In this document: in pieces, positions 42,775 through 50,944 of the stretch | Layout: every line of letters begins with the position of its first letter | Numbering within the stretch: the stretch's first letter is position 1 | From: Variovorax paradoxus NBRC 15149 | Lineage (GTDB): Bacteria > Pseudomonadota > Gammaproteobacteria > Burkholderiales > Burkholderiaceae_C | Assembly (NCBI RefSeq): GCF_001591365.1 | Contig: NZ_BCUT01000001.1 | Coordinates: 1,302,001 to 1,366,000, forward strand | Direction: 5' to 3' | DNA length: 64,000 bases | The notes under the pieces: generated by a model | Told to the model about the DNA's origin: nothing | The model's input: only the letters and a program-made list of their open reading frames with translations | Database searches by the model: none | Position numbers and translations under genes: made by a program

Positions 42775-43839
42775 ATGACTGTTGCAGCGCCGCATGAAGC
42801 GGGCTTTTCCATCACCGTCGAGCCCAGCGGGCGTCATTTCGTGGTGCATGGCGACGAAACCATTCTCGCGGCCGGCATCCGCCAGGGCATCGGCCTTCCC
42901 TATGGCTGCAAGGATGGCGCCTGCGGCTCGTGCAAGTGCCGGAAGCTCTCGGGCGAGGTCGAGCTCGGGCCGCACCAGAGCAAGGCGCTGAGCGCCGAAG
43001 AGCAGCTGGCCGGCTTCGTGCTGACCTGCTGCGCCCATGCCAAGAGCGACGTGGTGCTCGAGTCGCGCCAGGTCACCGAGGCCGGCGCCCTGCCGATCCG
43101 CAAGATGCCGGTGCGGGTGCTGGCGCTCACGCGGCTCTCCCACGACGTGATGAAGCTGCGCCTGCAGCTGCCGGCCGGCGAGCCGCTGCAGTTCCATGCG
43201 GGCCAGTATGTGGAATTCATCCTGCGCGACGGCGCGCGCCGCAGCTACTCGATGGCCAATGCGCCGCACACGCTGGCCGAGCCGGGCACGGGCATCGAGC
43301 TGCACCTGCGGCATCTGCCGGGCGGCAAGTTCACCGACCATGTGTTCGGCGCCATGAAGGAAAAGGAAATCCTTCGCATCGAAGGCCCCTACGGCAGCTT
43401 CTTCCTGCGCGAGGATTCGGCCAAGCCGATGATCCTGCTGGCTTCGGGCACCGGCTTTGCGCCCATCAAGGCGCTGCTCGAGCACATGAAGTTCAAGCGC
43501 ATCGACCGGCCCGCCTCGCTCTACTGGGGCGGCCGCCGGCCCGAAGACCTCTACATGGACGCCTGGGTGCGCGAGCAGCAGAAGGAGATGCCGAACCTGC
43601 GCTACGTGCCGGTCATCTCCAACGCCACGCCGGAAGACAACTGGAACGGCCGCACGGGCTTCGTGCATCGCGCGGTGCTGGAAGACTTTGCCGACCTTTC
43701 AGGCCACCAGGTGTATGCCTGCGGCGCGCCGATCGTGGTCGACTCGGCCAGGCACGACTACGTGGCGCTGGCCGGCCTGCCCGAAGAAGAATTCTTTGCC
43801 GACGCGTTCACCACCGAGGCCGACAAGGCGCTTCCCTGA
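42775..43839 (+). CDS. Ferredoxin-type oxidoreductase: [2Fe-2S] + FAD + NAD domains (CDP-6-deoxy-glucoseen reductase-like)
   Basis: A 354-residue electron-transfer flavoprotein passing electrons from NAD(P)H through FAD to a [2Fe-2S] centre. Residues 1-95 form the plant-type ferredoxin with Cys ligands in GCKDGACGSCKC and the fourth in LTCCAHA. The FAD domain has RSYSMAN (the RxYS motif), and the NAD domain has LLASGTGFAPIKALLEHM and the closing YACGAPIVVDSARHDY. The order ferredoxin-FAD-NAD is that of phenol hydroxylase component P5, methane monooxygenase component C and AscD-like reductases. No oxygenase gene is adjacent, and in this family group the gene is often a single housekeeping reductase. 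ATG at 42775. A Bug receptor gene follows 37 bases downstream. Confidence 0.9.
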   Translation: MTVAAPHEAGFSITVEPSGRHFVVHGDETILAAGIRQGIGLPYGCKDGACGSCKCRKLSGEVELGPHQSKALSAEEQLAGFVLTCCAHAKSDVVLESRQVTEAGALPIRKMPVRVLALTRLSHDVMKLRLQLPAGEPLQFHAGQYVEFILRDGARRSYSMANAPHTLAEPGTGIELHLRHLPGGKFTDHVFGAMKEKEILRIEGPYGSFFLREDSAKPMILLASGTGFAPIKALLEHMKFKRIDRPASLYWGGRRPEDLYMDAWVREQQKEMPNLRYVPVISNATPEDNWNGRTGFVHRAVLEDFADLSGHQVYACGAPIVVDSARHDYVALAGLPEEEFFADAFTTEADKALP

Positions 43840-43876
43840 TCCCCGCTTTCCCTTTTCTCCGAGACGACATCAAAGA

Positions 43877-44854
43877 ATGAAGACGAGACACTTCCTCCTC
43901 GCGCTGCTCGCCGGCGCCACGCTGCTGGCCACCGCCGGCCAGGCCGCGGCCCAGCAGCAGCGCCCGATCCGCCTCGTGGTGCCCTACGCCGCTGGCGGCC
44001 CCATCGACGTCACGGCCCGCATGCTGGCCGAACGCGTGAAGGACTCCCTGGGCACGGTCATCATCGACAACAAGCCCGGTGCGGGCGGCAACATCGGCGC
44101 CGACATCGTGGCCAAGGCGGCGCCCGACGGCCTCACCATCGGCATTGCGGCCACCGCCACCCACGCGGTGAATCCGTGGCTCTACAGCAAGATCCCGTTC
44201 AACGCGGCGACCGACTTCGCGCCCATCACGCAGATGGTGCGCGTGCCGAACGTGCTGGTGATGAATGCGGAAACGGCGCAGCGCCTGAAGATCAACACCG
44301 TGGCCGACCTGATCCGCTACGCCAAGGCCAACCCCGCCAAGCTCAACTACGGCAGCGGCGGCAACGGCAGCGCCGGCCATCTGGCAGGCGAGCTGTTCAA
44401 GAAGCAGGCCGGCATCTTCGCGCTGCACATTCCGTACAACGGCGGCAATCCGGCGCAGCTGGCGCTGCTCTCGGGCCAGGTCGACTTCAACTTCGACAAC
44501 CTGGCCACGGCGGCGCCGAACATCCGCTCGGGCAAGCTCAAGGCCATTGCCGTGACGACCTTGCAGCGCAGCAGCGCCATGCCCGAGCTGCCGCCGGTGG
44601 CCGACACGCTCAAGGGCTTCTCGATCGACACCTGGTGGGGCCTGGTGGCACCGGCCGGCACGCCGCACGACGTGGTTGTGAAGCTCAACCAGGCCTTCGT
44701 GGCGGCGCTGAACGCACCGGAAACGAAGACCCGTTTTGCCACGCTGCTGGCCGAGCCGGTCGCCAATTCGCCCGAGCAGTTCGGCGCGTTCATGAAGAGC
44801 GAACTCTCCAAGTACGAAGCCGTCGTGAAGGCGACCGGCGCCAGGGTCGACTGA
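43877..44854 (+). CDS. Bug-family periplasmic receptor
   Basis: A 325-residue binding protein with Sec signal peptide (KTRHFLLALLAGATLLATAG, cleavage near AAAQ). Bug blocks: PIRLVVPYAAGGPIDVTAR, VIIDNKPGAGGNIGADIV, KAAPDG, LNYGSGGNGSAGHLAGELF, HIPYNGGNPAQLALLSGQ and MPELPPVADTL. It is the third orphan Bug protein in the window and differs from the other two in the ligand loops. The ligand is unknown. It follows the ferredoxin reductase gene by 37 bases in the same direction, so the two may be cotranscribed, though a functional link is not clear. It ends 10 bases before the end of the convergent livF. Confidence 0.92.
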   Translation: MKTRHFLLALLAGATLLATAGQAAAQQQRPIRLVVPYAAGGPIDVTARMLAERVKDSLGTVIIDNKPGAGGNIGADIVAKAAPDGLTIGIAATATHAVNPWLYSKIPFNAATDFAPITQMVRVPNVLVMNAETAQRLKINTVADLIRYAKANPAKLNYGSGGNGSAGHLAGELFKKQAGIFALHIPYNGGNPAQLALLSGQVDFNFDNLATAAPNIRSGKLKAIAVTTLQRSSAMPELPPVADTLKGFSIDTWWGLVAPAGTPHDVVVKLNQAFVAALNAPETKTRFATLLAEPVANSPEQFGAFMKSELSKYEAVVKATGARVD

Positions 44855-44864
44855 CCCTTGGAGA

Positions 44865-45668
44865 TTATTCGCCGAGGTAGGCGGCCCGCACGCGCGGGTC
44901 GCTCAGCAGATCCTTGGCGTCGCCCGTCATCGTGATGAGGCCCGACTCCATCACGTAGCCGCGGTCGGCCAGCTGCAGCGCACGGTTGGCGTTCTGCTCC
45001 ACCAGCAGGATGGTCACGCCTTGCGCGGCCACGGTCTGCACCACCTCGAAGATCTTGTCGCACATGATCGGCGACAGGCCCATGGTGGGCTCGTCGAGCA
45101 GCAGCACCTTGGGGCGCGCCATGAGTGCGCGGCCCATGGCCAGCATCTGCTGTTCGCCGCCCGACATGGTGCCCGCGAGCTGGTCCTTGCGCTCGCGCAG
45201 CCGCGGGAAGGTCACGAACACGCGCTCCATGTCGCTCGCGATCTCGGCCTTGTCCTTGCGGATGTAGGCACCGATCTGCAGGTTCTCGGTGATCGTCATG
45301 CGCGTGAACACGCCGCGGCCTTCGGGCACCATCACGAGGCCCTCGCCCACCAGGTCCCAGGCGCCGCGCCCCTTGATGTTGCGGCCCAGGAATTCGATGG
45401 TGCCGGCACCCGCCGGCAATGTGCCGGTGATCGCCTTCATGGTGGTGGTCTTGCCGGCGCCGTTGGAGCCGATCAGCGACACCAGTTCGCCTTCGTGGAC
45501 CTCGAAGTCCACGCCCTTCACCGCCTGGATGCCGCCGTAGCCGACCTTGAGGCCGCTGACCTTGAGCAGCGTCTTGCCAGGGGCGTTGGCCGCGGTCTTG
45601 CGCGGGGTTGCAGTTGCCGTTGCCGTCGTTGTTGTTTCTTCTGCGCTCGTCATCGTCGTCGTCGCCAT
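44865..45668 (-). CDS. livF: Branched-chain amino-acid-type ABC transporter ATP-binding protein LivF
   Basis: A 267-residue ATPase subunit of a high-affinity amino-acid (or related amide/acid) importer. Motifs: Walker A GSNGAGKTTTMK, Q-region VMVPEGRGVF typical of LivF, signature MSGGEQQMLAMGRALM, Walker B VLLLDEPTMGLSP and H-loop LLVEQNAN. The first 30 residues are an unusual Thr/Ala-rich, low-complexity extension (TTTTATATATPRKTAANAPG) with no counterpart in normal LivF (about 235 residues). A shorter reading could start later, but no good alternative start codon precedes LLKVSGLKVGYG. It ends the livHMGF operon; livG stops 1 base before its ATG. Confidence 0.92.
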   Translation of the reverse strand: MATTTMTSAEETTTTATATATPRKTAANAPGKTLLKVSGLKVGYGGIQAVKGVDFEVHEGELVSLIGSNGAGKTTTMKAITGTLPAGAGTIEFLGRNIKGRGAWDLVGEGLVMVPEGRGVFTRMTITENLQIGAYIRKDKAEIASDMERVFVTFPRLRERKDQLAGTMSGGEQQMLAMGRALMARPKVLLLDEPTMGLSPIMCDKIFEVVQTVAAQGVTILLVEQNANRALQLADRGYVMESGLITMTGDAKDLLSDPRVRAAYLGE

Positions 45669-45669
45669 T

Positions 45670-46443
<774 letters not shown>

Positions 46444-46462
46444 GTTGATTTTCTCCTTCGGC

Positions 46463-47662
46463 TCACGGATTGATCGACATGGGGCGCGAGGCCGCACCCG
46501 GCAGTTCGTCGGCCGGCGTCTCGATGCCCGGCGCATGGGTCTGCAGCGACCCCGGCGCCACCGGTGCGCCGGGGGCAGCGGCCCCCTTGCGCTGCAATGT
46601 CTTGCCGTGCTCGGGCGAAGGCCAGAGGCCGCGCGGGCGCACCAGCATGATGATGATCATGGCCAGCGCAATGAAGAGCTGGCGCAGGATGGACGCGTCG
46701 AGGCGGCCGTCGGTCATGGCCTGCAGCGGGCCGGCCACGTAGCGCAGCACCTCGGGCAGCGCAGCCAGCAGCACGGCGCCGAGGATCACGCCCGGCAGGT
46801 GGCCGATGCCGCCCAGCACCACCATGGCAACGATCATCACCGACTCCATGAGGCTGAACGACTCCGGCGAGACAAAACCCTGGAAGGCCGCGAACATGGC
46901 GCCCGACACGCCGCCGAAGCTCGCGCCCATGCCGAAGGCCAGCAGCTTCATGTTGCGGGTGTTGATGCCCATGGCCTTGGCGGCGATCTCGTCTTCGCGG
47001 ATCGCCATCCAGGCGCGCCCGATGCGCGACATCTGCAGGCGGTGCGAGATGATGATCGTGGCCACCACCAGCGCAAGGAACAGGTAGTAGTAGAGCGTGA
47101 CCGAGGAGATCGAGAAGCCGTCGAACTTCCATGCCTTGCCGAGGTCGAGCCCCCAGAACTTGACGGAGTCGATGGCGGTGATGCCCTTCGGGCCGTTGGT
47201 GATGTTGATCGGCTGGTCGAGGTTGTTCAGGAACACCCGGATGATCTCGCCGAAGCCGAGCGTCACGATGGCCAGGTAGTCGCCGCGCAGCTTGAGCGTG
47301 GGCGCACCGAGCAGCACGCCCAGCATGCCGGCCACCACGAGCGCCAGCGGTATCACGATGAGCAGCGAGGTGTGCAGCCCGTTCGGGAACATGGCCTTGA
47401 ACCACGGAAAGGTGTCGGACAGGTGCGACGAGCCCATCAGCGCGAACAGGTAGGCCCCGATCGCAAAGAAGGCCACATAGCCCAGGTCGAGCAGGCCGGC
47501 GTAGCCGACGACGATGTTCAGGCCGAGCGAGAGCATCACGTAGAGCAATGCGATGTCGGCAATGCGCACCCAGGCGTTGCCCTGGCTCTGCAGGAAGATC
47601 GGCAGTGCGAGCACCGCGACGACGCCCAGGATGTAGAGCGCGAGGTTCTTGCTGTTCTTCAT
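46463..47662 (-). CDS. livM: Branched-chain amino-acid-type ABC transporter permease LivM
   Basis: A 399-residue inner-membrane permease with about 10 transmembrane segments. The LivM pattern is clear: LSLGLNIVVGYAGLLDLGYV, APTLKLRGDYLAIVTLGFGE, and the EAA-like loop RAWMAIREDEIAAKAMGIN that contacts the ATPases. The last 45 residues after PRGLWPSPE are a hydrophilic Ala/Pro/Gly tail (KGAAAPGAPVAPGSLQ) not seen in most LivM proteins; it should lie in the cytoplasm. It follows livH by 13 bases. Confidence 0.93.
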   Translation of the reverse strand: MKNSKNLALYILGVVAVLALPIFLQSQGNAWVRIADIALLYVMLSLGLNIVVGYAGLLDLGYVAFFAIGAYLFALMGSSHLSDTFPWFKAMFPNGLHTSLLIVIPLALVVAGMLGVLLGAPTLKLRGDYLAIVTLGFGEIIRVFLNNLDQPINITNGPKGITAIDSVKFWGLDLGKAWKFDGFSISSVTLYYYLFLALVVATIIISHRLQMSRIGRAWMAIREDEIAAKAMGINTRNMKLLAFGMGASFGGVSGAMFAAFQGFVSPESFSLMESVMIVAMVVLGGIGHLPGVILGAVLLAALPEVLRYVAGPLQAMTDGRLDASILRQLFIALAMIIIMLVRPRGLWPSPEHGKTLQRKGAAAPGAPVAPGSLQTHAPGIETPADELPGAASRPMSINP

Positions 47663-47675
47663 GGTGTGCTGCTCC

Positions 47676-48605
47676 TCAGGCCCGATCCGCCACGCGCTCG
47701 CCGAGCAGGCCCGAGGGCCGCAGCGTGAGCATGACGATCAACACGATGAAAGCGAAGATGTCGCTGTAGTTGCTGCCCAGCACGCCACCCGTGAGGGTGC
47801 CGATGTAGCCGGAGCCGATGGCTTCGATCAACCCGAGCAGGATGCCGCCGACCACCGCGCCGGCCAGGTTGCCGATGCCGCCGAACACCGCCGCGGTGAA
47901 GGCCTTGAGGCCGGGCAGGAAGCCCATCGCATGCTGCGCGATGCCGTAGTTGGAGGCGTACATGACGCCCGCGATGGCCGCGAGCACGGCACCGATGATG
48001 AACGTGGCCGAAATGACCATGTCGGGCCGGATGCCCATCAGCGCCGCGACGCGCGGGTTCTCGGCGGTGGCGCGCATCGCGCGGCCGAGCTTGGTGTAGT
48101 TGACCAGCCACATCAGCACCACGAGCGAGAACGCCGTGACGCTCAGGATCATGACCTGCGTGGGCGAGATCACCGCGCCGCCCACCTCGATGGGCGTGGT
48201 CGACAGCAGGTTGGGATAGGCCTTGTTGGTGGGCTTCCAGATGATCATGGCCAGCGTCTGCAGCAGGATCGACATGCCGATGGCCGTGATGAGCGGTGCG
48301 AGCTTGGGACTGTTGCGAAGCGGCCGGTAGGCGACCTTCTCGATCACGAAGTTGAGCGTGGCTGCAACGATGCAGGCGATGATCAGCGCGATGATGAGGA
48401 TCAGCCAGCCGGGCGTGCCGGGCATGGATTCCTTCATGAGCCCGATGATGGTCCAGCTCGTGAGCGCCCCCACCATCAGCACTTCGCCGTGCGCAAAATT
48501 GATCAGGTTGATGATGCCGTACACCATGGTGTAGCCCAAGGCTATCAAGGCATACATGCTGCCCAGGACCAGACCGTTGATGATCTGCTGCAGCAATATT
48601 TCCAT
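47676..48605 (-). CDS. livH: Branched-chain amino-acid-type ABC transporter permease LivH
   Basis: A 309-residue inner-membrane permease with about 8 segments and the LivH start QQIINGLVLGSMYALIALGY, followed by MVYGIINLINFAHGEVLMVG. The EAA-type loop is RAMRATAENPRVAALMGI, and FGGIGNLAGAVVGGILLG marks the second half. First gene of livHMGF. The periplasmic binding protein gene (livK) that usually stands beside these genes is absent from the whole window, so ligand specificity must come from a gene elsewhere. AGGGA lies about 10 bases before ATG. The promoter region carries direct repeats at 48654-48677. Confidence 0.95.
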   Translation of the reverse strand: MEILLQQIINGLVLGSMYALIALGYTMVYGIINLINFAHGEVLMVGALTSWTIIGLMKESMPGTPGWLILIIALIIACIVAATLNFVIEKVAYRPLRNSPKLAPLITAIGMSILLQTLAMIIWKPTNKAYPNLLSTTPIEVGGAVISPTQVMILSVTAFSLVVLMWLVNYTKLGRAMRATAENPRVAALMGIRPDMVISATFIIGAVLAAIAGVMYASNYGIAQHAMGFLPGLKAFTAAVFGGIGNLAGAVVGGILLGLIEAIGSGYIGTLTGGVLGSNYSDIFAFIVLIVMLTLRPSGLLGERVADRA

Positions 48606-48653
48606 AACGCGTTCCCTATTTGTTGCACCGTTGCGGGGTGCTGTTCACCCACC

Positions 48654-48677
48654 TTGGCACCGGTTTGGCACCTTGGC
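48654..48677. repeat. Direct repeats with 11-base period in the livH control region
   Basis: TTGGCACC occurs at 48654-48661 and again at 48665-48672, with a third partial TTGGC at 48673-48677. The first two are exactly 11 bases apart, about one DNA turn, 49 bases or more upstream of the livH start, so they could bind a regulator. On the plus strand the same bases also resemble a sigma-54 promoter, but that would read away from livH and into the antisense side of rarA. Confidence 0.5.
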
Positions 48678-48685
48678 TTGATAAG

Positions 48686-48716
48686 CAAAAAACCAGCCAA
48701 CATGTGCCGCTGGCTG
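48686..48716 (-). terminator. Rho-independent terminator of the rarA transcript
   Basis: Read on the minus strand, a stem of CAGCCA and TGGCTG (48711-48716 with 48694-48699) with an 11-base loop is followed by GG and six T residues (48692-48687). It lies 129 bases past the rarA stop and separates rarA from livH, which needs its own promoter. Confidence 0.7.
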
Positions 48717-48844
48717 ATTTGTGGGCGGGATTGTAAGCACCCACCAGCGCCGATTTGGTGCGCCTTGCCCGGGGTTTACCCGCTCATGCCATGCTGTATG
48801 CGAGTGAAGTCATGCATGGCGTACGCGCATGGTGAAAAGGCGTA

Positions 48845-50137
48845 TCACTCCTCGCGCTGGCCGTTCAGGCGGCGCAGTTCACGCAGCTTCTCCGCGATGC
48901 GGATTTCAAGCCCGCGCTCGACGGGCTGGTAGAAAACCTGGCCCTCGAGGCCATCGGGCAGGTAGCGCTCGCCCGCGGCAAAGCCGCCCTCCTCGTCGTG
49001 CGCGTAGCGGTACCCCTTGCCGTAGTCGAGGTCCTTCATGAGCTTGGTGGGCGCGTTGCGCAGGTGCATCGGCACCGGGCGGGTGCTGTCCTTCTTGATG
49101 AGCGCGCGCACGGCGTTGTAGGCGGTGTAGACCGCATTCGACTTGGGCGCCATCGCCAGGTAGACCACGCACTCGGCCAGCGCGAGTTCGCCTTCGGGCG
49201 TGCCCAGGCGCTCATACACCTCGGCGGCGTCGAGCGCGAGCCGCAGCGCGCGCGGGTCGGCCAGGCCGATGTCCTCGCTGGCCATGCGCACCAGCCGGCG
49301 CGCCATGTAGCGCGGATCGGCGCCGCCGTCGAGCATGCGCACGAACCAGTAGAGCGCGGCGTCGGGGTCGCTGCCGCGCACCGACTTGTGCAGCGCGCTG
49401 ATGGTGTCGTAGAACTGCTCGCCGCCCTTGTCGTAGCGCCGCATGCGTTCGCCGAGCACGCGCAGCAGCCATTCGTCGGTGATGTGGCCGAGCTTCTCGG
49501 CGCGGGCCGCGACGGCCAGCGTCTCGAGCGTGTTGAGCAGGCGCCGCGCATCGCCGTCGGCATAGGCGACGAGCCGGTCGATGGCCGTGTCCTCGATGCC
49601 CGGCACTGCCTGGATGGCCTGCGCCTTGGCCACGATCTGCTTGAGGTCGGCCTCGGTGAGCGGTTGCAGCACGTACACGGCCGCACGCGAAAGCAAGGCC
49701 GAGTTGACCTCGAACGAGGGGTTCTCGGTGGTGGCGCCAATGAAGGTGAAGAGTCCCGATTCCACATGCGGCAGGAACGCGTCCTGCTGGCTCTTGTTGA
49801 AGCGGTGCACCTCGTCGACGAAGACGATCGTGCGCCGCTGCTCCAGGCCGTCGCGCGCCGCCGTGGCGCGTTCGACCGCATCGCGGATGTCCTTCACGCC
49901 GCCGAGCACCGCGCTGATGCTGAGGAACTGCGCATCGAAGGCATCGGCCATCAGCCGCGCGATGGTCGTCTTGCCGGTGCCGGGCGGCCCCCAGAGGATG
50001 CACGAATGCGGCTGGCCCGATTCGAAGGCAATGCGCAGCGGCATGCCCGGCCCCAGCAGGTGCTGCTGGCCGATGACCTCGCCCAGCGTCTTCGGACGCA
50101 GGCGCTCGGCAAGGGGTTGATGCGAACTGGTGGCCAA
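48845..50137 (-). CDS. rarA: Replication-associated recombination protein A
   Basis: A 430-residue AAA+ ATPase of the clamp-loader branch (RarA/MgsA/WRNIP1) that acts at stalled forks. Motifs: IGQQHLLGPG, Walker A GPPGTGKTTIARL near 50-58, Walker B VFVDEVHRFNKSQQDAFLPH, sensor 1 GATTENPSFEVN and the Arg finger region LLSRAAVYVL. The C-terminal oligomerisation part has YDTISALHKSVRGSDPDAAL and MASEDIGLADPRAL. The start is TTG at 50137, the only start that keeps PLAERLRPKTLGEVIG near the N-terminus; its ribosome-binding site is weak. lolA stops 20 bases upstream, so the two are an operon in the order known from E. coli (ftsK, lolA, rarA). Confidence 0.94.
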   Translation of the reverse strand: MATSSHQPLAERLRPKTLGEVIGQQHLLGPGMPLRIAFESGQPHSCILWGPPGTGKTTIARLMADAFDAQFLSISAVLGGVKDIRDAVERATAARDGLEQRRTIVFVDEVHRFNKSQQDAFLPHVESGLFTFIGATTENPSFEVNSALLSRAAVYVLQPLTEADLKQIVAKAQAIQAVPGIEDTAIDRLVAYADGDARRLLNTLETLAVAARAEKLGHITDEWLLRVLGERMRRYDKGGEQFYDTISALHKSVRGSDPDAALYWFVRMLDGGADPRYMARRLVRMASEDIGLADPRALRLALDAAEVYERLGTPEGELALAECVVYLAMAPKSNAVYTAYNAVRALIKKDSTRPVPMHLRNAPTKLMKDLDYGKGYRYAHDEEGGFAAGERYLPDGLEGQVFYQPVERGLEIRIAEKLRELRRLNGQREE

Positions 50138-50157
50138 ACCTGCGGTGCGTCCGGTGG

Positions 50158-50790
50158 CTATTGCTTGATGACGTCCGCGCCGGCGGGCGCCTTGAACTCG
50201 AACACGCTGGCAGGCAGTGCCGGATTCACCTCCACCTTGCTGAACTTGAGCACCGAGCGCTGCCCGAAGCTGTCAAGGATTTCGAGCGCCGCCAGCGCGT
50301 CGCCCTGGAAGCCGACCTGCACATTCTGCAGCTGGCCGTCCTTGTTCTTGGGCGTGGCCTTGACCCACTGCAGGCCGTCGCGCTCGGGCGCGGCCTCGAG
50401 CGTGAAGTCGGCCTGCAGCGCGCGCAGGTCGGGTGCCGCGGCAATCAGCGCGGCGGGCGTCGAGCCCAGCGCCTGCGACTGGGCGCGCTGCGTGACCTGG
50501 TTCAGGTCGGCGTCGTAGAGCCACAGCGTCTTGCCGTCGGCCACGATGCTCTGGGCGAAGGGCTTCTGGTAGTCGAACTTGAACTTGCCGGGCCGCTGGA
50601 ATTCGAAGGTGCCGGTGGAGGTCTTGGTGCGGCCAGGCTGGCCTTCGCGCGGCGGCGCCGTCACGGTCTGGGTGAACTCGGCGCGGCCCGACTTGACCGT
50701 CTTCACGAAGGCCTCGAGGCTTTCAAGGCCGCCGGCCCAGGCGTTGGCGGAACACAGGAGGCCGATCAACAGCCAATGGCGAATTTTCAA
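50158..50790 (-). CDS. lolA: Outer-membrane lipoprotein carrier protein LolA
   Basis: Periplasmic chaperone that carries lipoproteins from LolCDE to LolB. The 210-residue precursor has a Sec signal (LKIRHWLLIGLLCSANAWAG, cleavage near residue 20). The family pattern follows: ESLEAFVKTVKSGRAEFTQT, TSTGTFEFQRPGKFKFDYQK, IVADGKTLWLYDADLNQVT and a C-terminal LKFSKVEVNPALPASVFEFK. The start is TTG at 50790 with GAGGAA 6 bases upstream; the ATG frame further up would add 21 residues before the signal and is unlikely. Three TTGCA elements lie 82-112 bases upstream (50872-50902). Confidence 0.93.
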   Translation of the reverse strand: MKIRHWLLIGLLCSANAWAGGLESLEAFVKTVKSGRAEFTQTVTAPPREGQPGRTKTSTGTFEFQRPGKFKFDYQKPFAQSIVADGKTLWLYDADLNQVTQRAQSQALGSTPAALIAAAPDLRALQADFTLEAAPERDGLQWVKATPKNKDGQLQNVQVGFQGDALAALEILDSFGQRSVLKFSKVEVNPALPASVFEFKAPAGADVIKQ

Positions 50791-50871
50791 TTGGGGTTCC
50801 TCGGAAAAAGCGATGGCGTTGACAGGACCATACCCCGCTGCGCGTTGCGCCATGTGCGGGGCTTCATGAAG

Positions 50872-50902
50872 TTTTGCAACGTTATTGCAGCTTTTGCAAC
50901 GT
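50872..50902. repeat. Direct repeats TTTTGCAACGT upstream of lolA
   Basis: An 11-base word TTTTGCAACGT occurs at 50872-50882 and 50892-50902, exactly 20 bases apart, or about two DNA turns. A related ATTGCAG lies between them (50884-50890). All three share TTGCA. They lie in the 154-base gap between ftsK and lolA, within promoter distance of the TTG start at 50790, and look like a regulator array. Confidence 0.5.
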
Positions 50903-50944
50903 GGCTGTCAGTGGGTAACGCCCAGGTGCGCAGGCATGGGCCGG

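Noticed and set aside
48654..48670. Sigma-54-like promoter (15 of 17 consensus positions) on the plus strand
   Set aside because: It would fire away from livH and antisense into rarA, with no gene to express. The repeats explain the match as well.
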